A DNA stretch of 33,399 bases from CAZEFK01 sp964511405 (GTDB lineage: Bacteria; Pseudomonadota; Alphaproteobacteria; Elsterales; Elsteraceae). Below the pieces are notes generated by a model. It worked only from the letters and a program-made list of their open reading frames with translations, had not been told where the DNA came from and searched no databases. Positions 7,904-17,534 of the stretch are shown in pieces. The stretch covers positions 1 to 33,399 of the forward strand of contig CAZEFK010000063.1 in NCBI GenBank assembly GCA_964511405.1, read 5' to 3'. The stretch's first letter is position 1, and every line of letters begins with the position of its first letter. The translations under genes were made by a program, and so were the position numbers.

Positions 7904-9858
7904 GGGCGCGCGTTCCCGCCGCGGCGGCGCTGCTGGCGCTGGCCGCTCACCTGGCCCCTCATCTGACCATTGGGCCCGCCGCGGCGCTGACCCTGCGCGA
8001 GCCGCCGGAGCTGGCGGCCCAGGTCGCCGCCGGCAAGCTGCCGCCGGTGGCCGAGCGCCTGCCGGCCGATCCGCTGGTGGTGGAACCGGGGCCCGGCCAG
8101 ACGCTGGGCAAGCCGGGCGGGGTGCTGCGCACCCTCGGCGGCCGGCCGCGCGATACCCGGCTGCTCATGTGGTTCGGCTATTCGCGCCTGATCGGCTATG
8201 ACGAGAAGCTGGCGCTCAAGCCCGACATCGCCGAGGCGATCGACGTCGATGACGGCCAGCGCGTCTTCACCATCCATCTGCGGCCCGGCCACAAATGGTC
8301 CGACGGCCAGCCCTTTACCACCGAGGACTTCCGCTACTGGTGGGAGGACGTCGCCAACAACAAGAAGCTGTCGCCGACCGGCCCGCCGGCGCAGATGTTG
8401 CCGCAGCACAAGCCGCCCAAGGTCGAGGTCATCGACCCGGTCACCATCCGCTACAGCTGGCCGGTGCCCAACCCGACATTCCTGACCAACCTGGCGGGCA
8501 CGGCGCCGCTGTTCATCTATGAGCCGGCGCACTATCTCAAGGCGTTCCACGAGAAGTACGCCGACCCCAAGCGCCTGGAGGCATCGGTCAAGGCGGGCAA
8601 GGCGCGCAACTGGGCCCAGCTCTATGTCCGGCTGAACAAGTTCGACCGCAACGACAACCCGGACCTGCCGACGCTGGATCCCTGGGTCGTGCGCACCAAG
8701 CCGCCGTCGGAAGAGTTCCGCTTCGCGCGCAACGCCTATTTCCACCGCGTCGACCCGACCGGCCTGCAGCTTCCCTACATCGACAGCTGGGTGATGCAGG
8801 TGGTCGATCCCAAGATCGTGCCGGTCAAGGCCGGCGCCGGCGAGACCGACCTGCAGGCCCGCTACATCGCCTTCGACAACTACACCTTCCTCAACGACGC
8901 CGCCGACCGGGTGGGCTTCCGGGTCGGCCTGTGGCGCGCGGCGCGCGCCAACCACCTGACCCTCTATCCCGACCTCACGGTCAAGGACCCGACCTGGCGC
9001 GCCCTGCTGCGCGACGTGCGCTTCCGGCGCGCCCTGTCGCTGGGCATCGACCGGCACGAGATCAACATGGTGGTGTTCTTCGGCCTCGGCATCGAGACCA
9101 ACAACACCGCCCTGCCCGGCAGCGACCTGGCCAAGCCCGACTACACCAGCGCCTGGGCGTCCTACGATCCCGACCGCGCCAACGCGCTTCTGGGCGAGCT
9201 GGGGCTGAAGCGGGCGCTGGGCGGCGGCATGCGCGTCCTGCCCAACGGCCAGCCGCTGACCATCGTGGTCGAGACCGCCGATCCCAGCACCCAGCAGACC
9301 GATGTGCTGCAGCTGATCCAGGACACCTGGCGCAAGCTCGGCATCAAGCTGCTGGTCAAGCCGCTGCAGATCGAGAACATGGAGAAGCGGGTGTTCGCCG
9401 GCTCGACCGTCATGACCATCGGGCCGGGCGCCGACAATGGCATCCCGACCCCGGCGATGTCGCCGGCCGAGTGGGCGCCGACCAACGAGCTGCAGCTGCA
9501 GTGGTCGCGCTGGGCCAACTATTTCGAAAGCGAAGGCAAGGCTGGCGAGCCCATCGACTGGCCGGTCGCCCAGACCCTGCTCGACCTCTACCGCGACTGG
9601 ACGGTGGCGACGGCCGAGCCCGAACAACGCCGCATCTGGGATCGGATGCTCGCGATCAACGCCGACCAGGTGCTGACCATCGGCCTGATCGCGGGCGTGC
9701 CGCAACCGGTGGTGACCGCGCAGGCCCTGCGCAACGTGCCGGAGACCGCCATGTTCAACTTCGATCCGGGGGCCTTCTTCGGCATCTACCACCCGGACCT
9801 GTTCTGGTTCGACGCCGGCCCGACCGCGGCGCGCGATCAGCGGACGGCCGGCAAATGA
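7900..9858 (+). CDS. Extracellular solute-binding protein, family 5 (peptide type)
   Basis: The protein has 652 residues. The start is the ATG overlapping the upstream stop; the longer open frame before it is antisense-like. Residues 1-30 form a signal peptide (Arg at 2 and 4, an Ala/Leu core, a cleavage-like PAAA stretch), placing the mature protein in the periplasm. SBP_bac_5 hallmarks follow: LKPDIAEAIDVDDGQRVFTI, LRPGHKWSDGQPFTTEDFRY and, later, VRFRRALSLGIDRHEIN. It is longer than DppA/OppA (about 540) and resembles the 600-700-residue YejA-like and related alphaproteobacterial binding proteins. It delivers substrate to the two permeases encoded directly downstream. The ligand is unknown: peptide, opine-like or glycoconjugate are all possible. 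Confidence 0.92.
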   Translation: MRARVPAAAALLALAAHLAPHLTIGPAAALTLREPPELAAQVAAGKLPPVAERLPADPLVVEPGPGQTLGKPGGVLRTLGGRPRDTRLLMWFGYSRLIGYDEKLALKPDIAEAIDVDDGQRVFTIHLRPGHKWSDGQPFTTEDFRYWWEDVANNKKLSPTGPPAQMLPQHKPPKVEVIDPVTIRYSWPVPNPTFLTNLAGTAPLFIYEPAHYLKAFHEKYADPKRLEASVKAGKARNWAQLYVRLNKFDRNDNPDLPTLDPWVVRTKPPSEEFRFARNAYFHRVDPTGLQLPYIDSWVMQVVDPKIVPVKAGAGETDLQARYIAFDNYTFLNDAADRVGFRVGLWRAARANHLTLYPDLTVKDPTWRALLRDVRFRRALSLGIDRHEINMVVFFGLGIETNNTALPGSDLAKPDYTSAWASYDPDRANALLGELGLKRALGGGMRVLPNGQPLTIVVETADPSTQQTDVLQLIQDTWRKLGIKLLVKPLQIENMEKRVFAGSTVMTIGPGADNGIPTPAMSPAEWAPTNELQLQWSRWANYFESEGKAGEPIDWPVAQTLLDLYRDWTVATAEPEQRRIWDRMLAINADQVLTIGLIAGVPQPVVTAQALRNVPETAMFNFDPGAFFGIYHPDLFWFDAGPTAARDQRTAGK

Positions 9859-10853
9859 TCGAGTTCATCATCCGCCGCGTGCTGATGATGATCCCGACGC
9901 TGCTCGCGATCAGCTTCATCTGCTTCACGGTCATCCAGCTGCCGCCGGGCGACTATCTGACGACCATGATCACCGAGATGCAGAGCCAGGGCGAATCGGT
10001 GGATCCGGCCAAGATCGCCTTCCTGCGCCAGGAATACGGTCTCGACCGCAGTTTCCTGGAGCAGTACGCCCATTGGATGGGCGGTCTGGTCCAGGGCGAC
10101 CTCGGCTGGTCGTTCGAGTACGACCTGCCGGTGACCAAAGTGGTCGGCGACCGCCTGGGCCTGTCGGCGTTGCTGTCGTTCCTGACGGTGCTGTTCACCT
10201 GGGCGGTGGCGTTCCCGATCGGCATCTATTCGGCCACCCACCGCTACACGGTGGCCGACCATACGATCACCTTCCTGGGTTTCCTGGGCCTGGCGACCCC
10301 CAGCTTCCTGCTGGCGCTGGTGTTGTTGTATGTGACCAACCTGTTCTTCGGGGTCTCGGTCGGCGGCCTGATGGACCCGAGCTATATCGGCCAGCCCTGG
10401 AGCCTGGGCAAGCTGGGCTCGGTGCTGCTGCACATGATCGTGCCGGTCGCGGTGATCGGCACCGGCGGCACCGCCGGGATGATCCGCCGGCTGCGCGCCA
10501 ATCTGCTGGACGAGCTGCACAAGCCCTATGTGGTTACGGCGCGCGCCAAAGGGCTGTCGCCGGGCCGCACCCTGGTCAAGTATCCGCTCCGGATCGCGCT
10601 CAACCCGTTCATCGCCGACATTGGCATGCTGCTGCCGCACCTGATCTCGGGCGCGGCGGTGGTGTCGATCGTGATGTCGCTGCCGACCACGGGCCCGATG
10701 CTGCTGCAGGCCCTGCAGAGCCAGGACATGTACCTGGCCGGCTCGTTCCTGCTGTTCCTGGCGCTGCTGACGGTCATCGGCGTGCTGGTCTCGGACATCC
10801 TGCTGGCGGCGCTCGACCCGCGCATCCGCCTGGGCGGAGGGACCAGCCGATGA
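9855..10853 (+). CDS. Peptide ABC transporter permease 1 (DppB/YejB type)
   Basis: The protein has 332 residues and starts at the ATG that overlaps the binding-protein stop. It has the N-terminal signature of DppB/OppB permeases: RRVLMMIPTLLAISFICF as the first membrane helix, then LPPGDYL and a long periplasmic stretch with EYGLDRSFLEQY and GDLGWSF. Five further hydrophobic segments follow. The EAA loop that docks the ATPase is visible around VVTARAKGLSPGRTLVKYPL. It forms the inner-membrane channel with the next protein. It is joined to that gene by another ATGA overlap. Confidence 0.95.
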   Translation: MIEFIIRRVLMMIPTLLAISFICFTVIQLPPGDYLTTMITEMQSQGESVDPAKIAFLRQEYGLDRSFLEQYAHWMGGLVQGDLGWSFEYDLPVTKVVGDRLGLSALLSFLTVLFTWAVAFPIGIYSATHRYTVADHTITFLGFLGLATPSFLLALVLLYVTNLFFGVSVGGLMDPSYIGQPWSLGKLGSVLLHMIVPVAVIGTGGTAGMIRRLRANLLDELHKPYVVTARAKGLSPGRTLVKYPLRIALNPFIADIGMLLPHLISGAAVVSIVMSLPTTGPMLLQALQSQDMYLAGSFLLFLALLTVIGVLVSDILLAALDPRIRLGGGTSR

Positions 10854-12025
10854 GCCTGGCGCCCCTGGAGCCCGCCTCCGACCATTATGTCTCGGACCTC
10901 CCCTACCGGCCCGGCGCTGCCGATGCCCTGACGCCCGAGCAGGAGCGCTATTTCCAGGCGCGGCCGGCCCTGATGATGTGGTGGCGGTTCCGCCGCCACA
11001 AGCCGGCGCTGATCGCGGGCATCGTGCTGCTGGTGCTGTATGTCAGCGTCGCGTTCGTCGAATTCTTGGCGCCCTATGGCCTGGACAGCCGGCATTCGGA
11101 CTTCATCCTGGCGCCGCCCCAGCGCCTGCGGCTGCTAGGCGCCGACGGCAGCCTCATCGGCCCCCATGTCGACGGCCTGAACTATCGCCTCGACATGAAG
11201 CGGCTGCGCCGGGTCTATACCGCCGACCCGGCGCGGCCGCAGCCCGTGCGGTTCGTCTGCCACGGCGACCGCTACCGGTTCTGGGGCCTGGTCGACGCCG
11301 ACCTGCACCTGCTCTGCCCGGCCCCGGGCGGGACCCTGTTCCTGCTGGGCACCGACCGGCTGGGCCGGGACATGCTGAGCCGCCTGATCTACGGCATGCG
11401 CATTTCGCTGACCGTCGGCCTGATCGGCATCGCGATCAGCCTGACCCTGGGCGTGGTGCTGGGCGGCGTCGCCGGCTATTACGGCGGCTGGGTCGACCTG
11501 GGCGTCCAGCGGCTGATCGAAGTGCTGCGCTCGTTCCCCGAGCTGCCGCTGTGGATGGCGCTGTCGGCGGCGCTGCCGGTCGACTGGAGCCCGGTGCTGA
11601 TCTATTTCGGAATCACCGTGATCCTGGGCCTGCTCGACTGGACGGGCCTGGCCCGCGCCGTGCGCTCGAAGTTCCTGGCCCTGCGCGAGGAGGACTTCTG
11701 CACGGCGGCGCGGCTGATGGGCGCCTCGCCGGCGCGGATCATCGGGCGCCACCTGTTGCCCAGCTTCCTCAGCCATCTGATCGCCTCGGCGACACTGTCG
11801 ATCCCGGGTATGATCCTGGGCGAAACGGCCTTGAGCTTCCTGGGCCTGGGCCTGCGGCCGCCGATCACCAGCTGGGGCGTGCTGCTGGCCGAGGCCCAAA
11901 ACATCAATGTGGTGGTGATCTATCCCTGGCTGCTGGCGCCGGTGGTGGCTGTCATGGTGGTGGTGCTGTCGTTCAATTTCCTTGGGGATGGACTGCGCGA
12001 CGCGGCCGATCCGTACTCTCGGTAA
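10850..12025 (+). CDS. Peptide ABC transporter permease 2 (DppC/YejE type)
   Basis: The protein has 391 residues. A cytoplasmic N-terminus precedes the first membrane helix (ALIAGIVLLVLYVSVAFVEF). An extended periplasmic insert of about 110 residues, longer than in DppC and as seen in YejE-like proteins, leads to the family motif GTDRLGRDMLSRLIYGMRIS. The EAA loop reads AARLMGASPARIIGRHLLPS, followed by the ETALSFLGLGL and FNFLGDGLRDAADP motifs near the end. It pairs with the upstream permease. Its stop is 4 bp before the hybrid kinase start, so kinase expression is likely tied to the transporter. Confidence 0.95.
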   Translation: MSLAPLEPASDHYVSDLPYRPGAADALTPEQERYFQARPALMMWWRFRRHKPALIAGIVLLVLYVSVAFVEFLAPYGLDSRHSDFILAPPQRLRLLGADGSLIGPHVDGLNYRLDMKRLRRVYTADPARPQPVRFVCHGDRYRFWGLVDADLHLLCPAPGGTLFLLGTDRLGRDMLSRLIYGMRISLTVGLIGIAISLTLGVVLGGVAGYYGGWVDLGVQRLIEVLRSFPELPLWMALSAALPVDWSPVLIYFGITVILGLLDWTGLARAVRSKFLALREEDFCTAARLMGASPARIIGRHLLPSFLSHLIASATLSIPGMILGETALSFLGLGLRPPITSWGVLLAEAQNINVVVIYPWLLAPVVAVMVVVLSFNFLGDGLRDAADPYSR

Positions 12026-12029
12026 CGCG

Positions 12030-15000
12030 ATGGCGCGCCGCGCCAGCCTCAAGGCCACGCTCGCGGCGAGCTTCGGCATCCTGGCGTTCGCCACGACGGC
12101 GCTGATGGGGGCGCTGATCGGCGAAGCCGCCAGCTACCGGCTGGAGACCTTCGCCGGCCAGCGCGCCGACGCCCTGGCGCTGGCGGTGCGTGAGCGGCTG
12201 GAGGACGGCCTGGCCGAGCGCCGCCGCGCCGTGGTTGCCCTGGCCGAGGCGATCGGCAGCAGCCCGGCCTTGGCCACGCGCGACCGGCTGGAGCGCATCC
12301 AACGCGAGCAGGGCATGTTCGCCTGGCTGGGCTATGCCGGCCGCGACGGCACCATCCAGGCCGCGACCGACGGCCTGCTGGAAGGCCTGGATGTCAGCCG
12401 GCGCCCGTGGTTCATGGCCGGCTTCGCGGCACCGACGGTCAGCGGCGTCCATGATGCGGCGCGTCTGGCGACGCTGCTGCCGCACGACCCGGCGACCCCG
12501 CTGCGCCTGGTCACCGTCTCGGCGCCGGTGCGCGCCGCCGACGGTTCGGTGGTCGGGGTCGTGGGTGCCCAGGAGACCTGGGCCTGGGCGCAGGCGCTGC
12601 GGGCCCGACTGCTGCCGGGAACGGCGACCGCGGACCAGGTCGACGTGCTGGTGCTCGACCGCGACGGCCGCGTGCTGCTCGGGCCGCCGGCGCTGGTCGG
12701 CGAGCGGCTGGCGCTGCCGGCCGGGCATGTCGCCGACCTGCCCGACGGCCGCTTCCTGTTCGCCCGCGCGGCCCTGCGCTTCGGCGACCTGGGCTGGACG
12801 GTGCTGGCGCGCCAAACCGATGCGGTTGCCCGCCGGCCCGCGGTGACCGCGCGCTGGCGACTGTTCGAGGTGGCCGGCGTGATCGGCCTGATCATGGCCA
12901 GCCTGGGCTGGGTCGCGGCCGGCCGCATCGCGCGGCCGCTGCAGGGCCTCGCCGCCGCGGCCGAGCGTGCCCGCGGCGGAGGCGCCGGCGGGTCGGTGCC
13001 GGCGGTCGACGACTATGCCGAGGCGGCCTCGCTGGCCGACGCCCTGCGCGCGACCCTGGCCGACGCCGATGTCAGGCGTGGCGAGCTCGAGGCGCGGATC
13101 GTCGAACGCACCGACGCCCTGGCGCTGGCCAACGACCAGGCGCGCCAGCAGGCCGCGCTGCTGCAGGCGACGCTCGACAACCTGGAGCAGGGCGTGGCGG
13201 CGTTCGACGCCGAGCTGGAGTTGGTGGCGTGGAACGAACGCTATGTCGCGCTGTTCGGCTTTCCGCCCGAATCGCTGGCGCCCGGCGTGTCGCTCCTGGA
13301 TCTGGTGCGTCTGGACGCCCAGATCGCCGGGCTCAGCTCGGCCGAGGCCGACGCCCAGGTCGACGCCGCGCGCGCGGCCGCCGGGCGGGGCGGGCTGCAG
13401 CGCTTCCAGCGCTCGTCGCGCGACGGCCGCCTGATCGACGTTGCGATCCGGCCGACCGCCGAAGGCGGCCTGGTCGCGGTCTATGCCGACATCACCCACC
13501 GCCGCCAGGCCGAAGCGCTGGTGCGCCGCCAGGCCGATCGGCTGCAGCTGATGCAGGAAATCGCGGCGATCGCCAATTCGGCGGCCGACCTGGACAGCGT
13601 GCTGCACGACACGGTGCAGCGCCTGTGCGCCCATTTCGACTGGCAGCTGGGCCAGGCCTTCCGCCGGTCCGAGGACCGCTGGTCGTTCCTGCCGGTCGGG
13701 GCCTGGGTAATGGCCGAGCCCGCCCGCTTCGAGCCCTTCGTCGTCGCCAACCGTCGGCCGGTCGATGCCGACGCCGAGCTGTTCCGCCGCGCCGATGTCG
13801 CCTGGGTCGAGGACGTCCGCGAGGACCCCGCGTTCCCGCGGCGCGAGGCGGCGGCGGCATGCGGCGTGGCGGGCTATCTTGGGCTGCCGATCGTGGTCGG
13901 ACGCAGCATCGAGGCGGTCGTGCAGCTGTTCGCCGACCGGGTGCTGCCGCCGGATGCCGGCATGATCGAGGTCGGCCGCTTCGCCTCGGTGCAGCTGAGC
14001 CGCGTCGCCGAGCGGCTGGCCGCGGCCGAGGCGCTCAAGGCGCGCGAAGAGAAGCTGGAGGCGATCCACGACACCGTGCCCGACGCCCTCCTGACCCTGG
14101 ACGGGGACGGCCGGGTCGACCGCGCCAACGAGGCTGCCGAGTGGATCTTCCGGCTGCCGGCGCCGATCCTGGGGCTGCGCCGCTTGGCCGACTTGGTGCC
14201 GTCGCTGGACGCCCCGACCGTCGGCCGCTTCGAGGGCGATGGCGTGCGCGGCGACGGCTCGCGCTTTCCGGCCGAGATCGCGATCGCGACGCATGGCCCC
14301 GCCGAGCACCTGACCTATGTGGCGGTTCTGCGCGACATCACCGAGCGGCGTGCCGTCGAGCGCCTGAAGAACGAGTTCGTCTCGACCGTCAGCCACGAGC
14401 TGCGCACGCCCCTGACCTCGATCGCCGGCGCCCTGGGGCTGCTGGAGGGCGGCATCGCCGGCGTGCTTACCGACCGGATCGGCGAGTTGGTCGGGATCGC
14501 CCACAAGAACGCCCAGCGCCTGGTGCGCCTGATCAACGACATCCTGGACCTGGAGAAGATCGAGGCGGGCAAGCTCGATTTCCGCTTCGCCCCGGTCGAG
14601 GTTGCAACCCTGCTGCAGCAGGCGGCCGACGGCAGCCGGCCGCTGGCCGCCGCCGCCGGCATCGCCGTCGAGATCGACGCGGCCGCGGCCCGCGCCACCG
14701 TGCGTGGCGACCTCGACCGGCTGATGCAGGTGATGGCCAACCTGCTGTCGAACGCCATCAAGTTCTCGCCGGCCGGCGCCCGGGTGACGCTGAGCGCCGA
14801 GCCGCTGGCCCATGCCGTGCGGATCTCGGTGATCGACCGCGGCCGTGGCATTCCGGAGTCGTTCCGCGACCGGGTCTTCCAGCGCTTTGCCCAGGCCGAC
14901 GCCTCGGACGCCCGCGACAAGGGCGGGACCGGCCTGGGCCTGAGCATCGCCCAGAGCATCGTGCTGCGCCACGGCGGTTGCATCGGCTTCGACAGCGCGG

Positions 15001-15809
15001 AAGGACAGGGCAGCCGGTTCTGGTTCGAGCTGCCGCTGGCGACGCCGCCCGAGCCAGGCCCGCCGGTGCGGATCCTGGTCTGCACCGACGATGCCGGCGC
15101 CGCCGACCGGCTGCGCGGCCTGCTGGCCGGCGACGGGTACCTGGTCGACCAGGCGCCGTCGGCCGAGGCGGCGCGGCAGGCGCTGGACGGCCGCGGCTAT
15201 GCCGCGCTGATCGTCGATCCAGCGTTGCCCGACCAAGCCGGCCTCGCCCTGATCGCCGAACTCCGGCGCTTGGGACCGGTCGCCAGCCTGCCGGTGCTGG
15301 CCTTGGGCCCGCGCGGCGCCGGGCTGCCGGCACAGGCGGGGCTGTGCGGCTTCGTGACCGCCGCCGACGGCACCGTCGACGGACCCGGGTTGCGCCGCGC
15401 CGTCTCGATGGCGCTGCGCCTGGGCGGCATCGGCAGCGCCCGGCTGCTGCATGTCGAAGACGATCCCGACGTGGCGCGCCTGGTCGCGGCGGCCTTGGGC
15501 GACATTGCCGCGGTCACCACGGTCGACGGCGTGCAGGCGGCGCGCGCGGCCCTGGCGACCGGCGGCTTCGACCTGATCATCCTGGACCTGGCGTTGTCCG
15601 ACGGGTCGGGCTTCGAGCTGGTGACCGAAGCCCACCGGCCGCCGCCGATCGTGGTGTTCTCGGCCAACGAGGGGGCCCCGGGCCTGGCCGACCGGGTGGC
15701 GCGGGTGCTGGTGAAGTCGCGCTCGAGCCTGGACGATCTGAAGCTGGCGGTGGTCGAGACGCTTGCCGACCGGCGCCGGAACGTCCACACCATTGAGCCT
15801 GCCGACTAG
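12030..15809 (+). CDS. Hybrid sensor histidine kinase (sensor-HAMP-PAS-GAF-PAS-HisKA-HATPase-REC-REC)
   Basis: The protein has 1259 residues from the ATG 4 bp after the permease stop. Membrane helices near 12-34 and 280-303 bracket a periplasmic sensing region of about 245 residues, probably Cache-like. A HAMP-like segment and coiled coil follow, then PAS (about 376-495), GAF (about 497-664) and PAS (about 676-780). The phosphoacceptor is H789 in STVSHELRTPLTSIAG. The ATPase has N-box NLLSNAIKFSP, G1 DRGRGIP and G2 GGTGLGLSIA. Receiver 1 (about 1013-1125) keeps the phosphorylatable D1063 but shows no clear conserved Lys or Ser/Thr. Receiver 2 (about 1137-1250) looks intact, with D1186 and VLVKS. 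The placement suggests that it senses a ligand related to the transporter's substrate; this is inference. Confidence 0.94.
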   Translation: MARRASLKATLAASFGILAFATTALMGALIGEAASYRLETFAGQRADALALAVRERLEDGLAERRRAVVALAEAIGSSPALATRDRLERIQREQGMFAWLGYAGRDGTIQAATDGLLEGLDVSRRPWFMAGFAAPTVSGVHDAARLATLLPHDPATPLRLVTVSAPVRAADGSVVGVVGAQETWAWAQALRARLLPGTATADQVDVLVLDRDGRVLLGPPALVGERLALPAGHVADLPDGRFLFARAALRFGDLGWTVLARQTDAVARRPAVTARWRLFEVAGVIGLIMASLGWVAAGRIARPLQGLAAAAERARGGGAGGSVPAVDDYAEAASLADALRATLADADVRRGELEARIVERTDALALANDQARQQAALLQATLDNLEQGVAAFDAELELVAWNERYVALFGFPPESLAPGVSLLDLVRLDAQIAGLSSAEADAQVDAARAAAGRGGLQRFQRSSRDGRLIDVAIRPTAEGGLVAVYADITHRRQAEALVRRQADRLQLMQEIAAIANSAADLDSVLHDTVQRLCAHFDWQLGQAFRRSEDRWSFLPVGAWVMAEPARFEPFVVANRRPVDADAELFRRADVAWVEDVREDPAFPRREAAAACGVAGYLGLPIVVGRSIEAVVQLFADRVLPPDAGMIEVGRFASVQLSRVAERLAAAEALKAREEKLEAIHDTVPDALLTLDGDGRVDRANEAAEWIFRLPAPILGLRRLADLVPSLDAPTVGRFEGDGVRGDGSRFPAEIAIATHGPAEHLTYVAVLRDITERRAVERLKNEFVSTVSHELRTPLTSIAGALGLLEGGIAGVLTDRIGELVGIAHKNAQRLVRLINDILDLEKIEAGKLDFRFAPVEVATLLQQAADGSRPLAAAAGIAVEIDAAAARATVRGDLDRLMQVMANLLSNAIKFSPAGARVTLSAEPLAHAVRISVIDRGRGIPESFRDRVFQRFAQADASDARDKGGTGLGLSIAQSIVLRHGGCIGFDSAEGQGSRFWFELPLATPPEPGPPVRILVCTDDAGAADRLRGLLAGDGYLVDQAPSAEAARQALDGRGYAALIVDPALPDQAGLALIAELRRLGPVASLPVLALGPRGAGLPAQAGLCGFVTAADGTVDGPGLRRAVSMALRLGGIGSARLLHVEDDPDVARLVAAALGDIAAVTTVDGVQAARAALATGGFDLIILDLALSDGSGFELVTEAHRPPPIVVFSANEGAPGLADRVARVLVKSRSSLDDLKLAVVETLADRRRNVHTIEPAD

Positions 15810-15829
15810 CCCGACCGATCGGATCCCCC

Positions 15830-16216
15830 ATGGCCGAGCCGCGCATCCTTTGCGTCGAGGACGATCCCGATATCCGCCAGATCGCCCGGCTGTCCCTGGG
15901 CACCATCGGCCGCCTGACCGTCGAGCTGTGCGCGTCGGGCGCCGAAGCCCTGGCGCGGGCGCCGGAATTCGCACCCGATCTGATCCTGCTCGATGTGATG
16001 ATGCCGGGCATGGATGGCCCGACCACGCTCGCCCGCCTGCGCGAGCTGCCGGCGCTGGCCGGGACGCCCGTGGTGTTCATGACCGCCAAGGTCCAGCCGC
16101 CCGAAGTGGCGCGCTATCGCGCTCTGGGCGCCGTGGATGTCATCGCCAAGCCCTTCGACCCGATGACCCTGGCCAAGGATGTCAAGGCCATCTGGGCCCG
16201 CTGCCAAGGCGGATGA
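15830..16216 (+). CDS. Single-domain response regulator
   Basis: The 128-residue protein is a receiver domain only, with no output domain. The acidic pair is in CVEDDPD (residues 8-14), the phosphorylation site is D55 in LILLDVMMPGMDGP, the switch residue is T85 in VVFMTAK and the conserved lysine is K107 in IAKPFDP, so all key residues are intact. It starts 20 bp after the hybrid kinase stop and is its likely phosphotransfer partner. It may act as a phosphate relay or sink, or by protein-protein contact, because it cannot bind DNA itself. Confidence 0.93.
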   Translation: MAEPRILCVEDDPDIRQIARLSLGTIGRLTVELCASGAEALARAPEFAPDLILLDVMMPGMDGPTTLARLRELPALAGTPVVFMTAKVQPPEVARYRALGAVDVIAKPFDPMTLAKDVKAIWARCQGG

Positions 16217-16300
16217 CGAGCGGGGCCGGGCGGTCAGCCATGCGCCCGCCGCCGCCCAGCCATCGCCGCTGACCGTCCCTGCGACCGCCGCCGGCGGCCT

Positions 16301-17524
16301 ATGCTCGGTATCATCATGGCCTTCCTTCCGTTCGCCCGGCGCCAGACCGGCGCCGCGCCCGGGGCGTTGTTCGTCGCCGTGCTGGCGCTGCTGATGGCGT
16401 TCGGCCCGATGTCCATCGACATGTACCTGCCGGCCTTGCCCCGTCTCGCCGCCGAGTTCGGCACCGACCAGGCCGGCGTCGAGGTGACGCTGTCGGCGTT
16501 CTTCGTCGCCTTCGGCATCGGCCAGCTGGTGTGGGGGCCGCTCGGCGACCGCTACGGCCGGCGCGGGCCCGCGGCCGCCGGCATCCTGCTGTTCGCCGCC
16601 GCCTCGGCCGGCTGTGCGCTCGCCGATGGCGTCGCCCAGATGGCGGGCTGGCGCGCGCTGCAGGCGATCGGCGCCTGCGCCGCGCCGGTGCTGGCCCGCG
16701 CCATGGTGCGCGACATGTATGGCCGCGATCATGCCGCCCGCGTGCTGTCGGGCATGATGCTGATCATGGGGGCGGCGCCGCTGCTGGCGCCCAGCATCGG
16801 CGGCCAGGTGCTGGCCCATCTGGGCTGGCGCGCGATCTTCGGCGTTCAGGCGCTGTTCGGCGCGGTGGCGCTGGCCGGCCTGCTCGCCGGGCCCGAGACC
16901 CTGCCGCCCGAGCGCCGCGCCAGCCTGCGCTGGCGCGACATGGCGGTCAGCTATGGCACCCTGCTGGGCAACCGCCGGTTCGTGGGCTATGCCCTGTGCG
17001 GCGGCTTCTTCTCGGCGGCCCTGTTCACCTACCTGGCCGCGACGCCTTTCGTCTATATCGGCCATTTCGGCGTCGCGCCCGAGCGCTACGGCCTGCTGTT
17101 CGGGCTGAACGTGCTGGGCATGATCGCCGTCAACCTGGTCAACAGCCGTCTGGTGCTGCGCTTCGGCTCGGACCGCCTGCTGCGCCTCGGCAGCTGGATG
17201 TTCGCAGGCTTCGCTCTGACCGTGGCCGTCGTCGGGTCCGTCGAGGCCGGCGGCCTGCCCGGGCTGGTGGCCGCGATCTTCCTGTTCATGTCCATGGCCG
17301 GGCTGATGGGCGCCAACTCCATGGCCGGGGCGCTGGCGGCGTGGCCGCACATGGCGGGCGCCGCGTCGGCCCTGGCCGGCGGGCTGCAGTTCTGCCTGGG
17401 GGCGGCCGCCGGGGTCGCGGTCGGCTGGCTGGCCGATGGTTCGCCGGCGCCGATGTCGCTGATCATCGGCGGCTTCGGCCTGGCCTCGCTGGCGGCCAAC
17501 CGCCTGCTGATCGGGCGCGCATGA
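16301..17524 (+). CDS. MFS multidrug exporter, Bcr/CflA-like
   Basis: The 407-residue inner-membrane protein has about 12 hydrophobic segments. SIDMYLPALPRLAAEFGT after the first helix is characteristic of the Bcr/CflA branch of the DHA1 drug:proton antiporters. Motif A reads GPLGDRYGRRGP. The next helices contain RALQAIGACAAPVLARAMVRD, also typical of this branch. An ATG at 16316 would shorten the protein by 5 residues; neither start has a clear ribosome site. It follows the response regulator by 84 bp and precedes the acetyltransferase by 10 bp. The exported compound cannot be read from sequence. Confidence 0.92.
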   Translation: MLGIIMAFLPFARRQTGAAPGALFVAVLALLMAFGPMSIDMYLPALPRLAAEFGTDQAGVEVTLSAFFVAFGIGQLVWGPLGDRYGRRGPAAAGILLFAAASAGCALADGVAQMAGWRALQAIGACAAPVLARAMVRDMYGRDHAARVLSGMMLIMGAAPLLAPSIGGQVLAHLGWRAIFGVQALFGAVALAGLLAGPETLPPERRASLRWRDMAVSYGTLLGNRRFVGYALCGGFFSAALFTYLAATPFVYIGHFGVAPERYGLLFGLNVLGMIAVNLVNSRLVLRFGSDRLLRLGSWMFAGFALTVAVVGSVEAGGLPGLVAAIFLFMSMAGLMGANSMAGALAAWPHMAGAASALAGGLQFCLGAAAGVAVGWLADGSPAPMSLIIGGFGLASLAANRLLIGRA

Positions 17525-17534
17525 GCCCCGCCCC

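Noticed and set aside
6356..9792. Long antisense frames across the transporter ATPase and binding-protein genes
   Set aside because: Same cause; the translated sequences are repetitive Arg/Gln/His/Val without motifs, while the plus strand encodes clear ABC proteins.
11973..15974. Very long open frame (over 1300 codons) antisense to the hybrid kinase
   Set aside because: It mirrors the kinase codons, is rich in Gln/Arg/His/Gly/Ala low-complexity runs, and has no domain; long antisense frames are expected where third positions are nearly all G/C.
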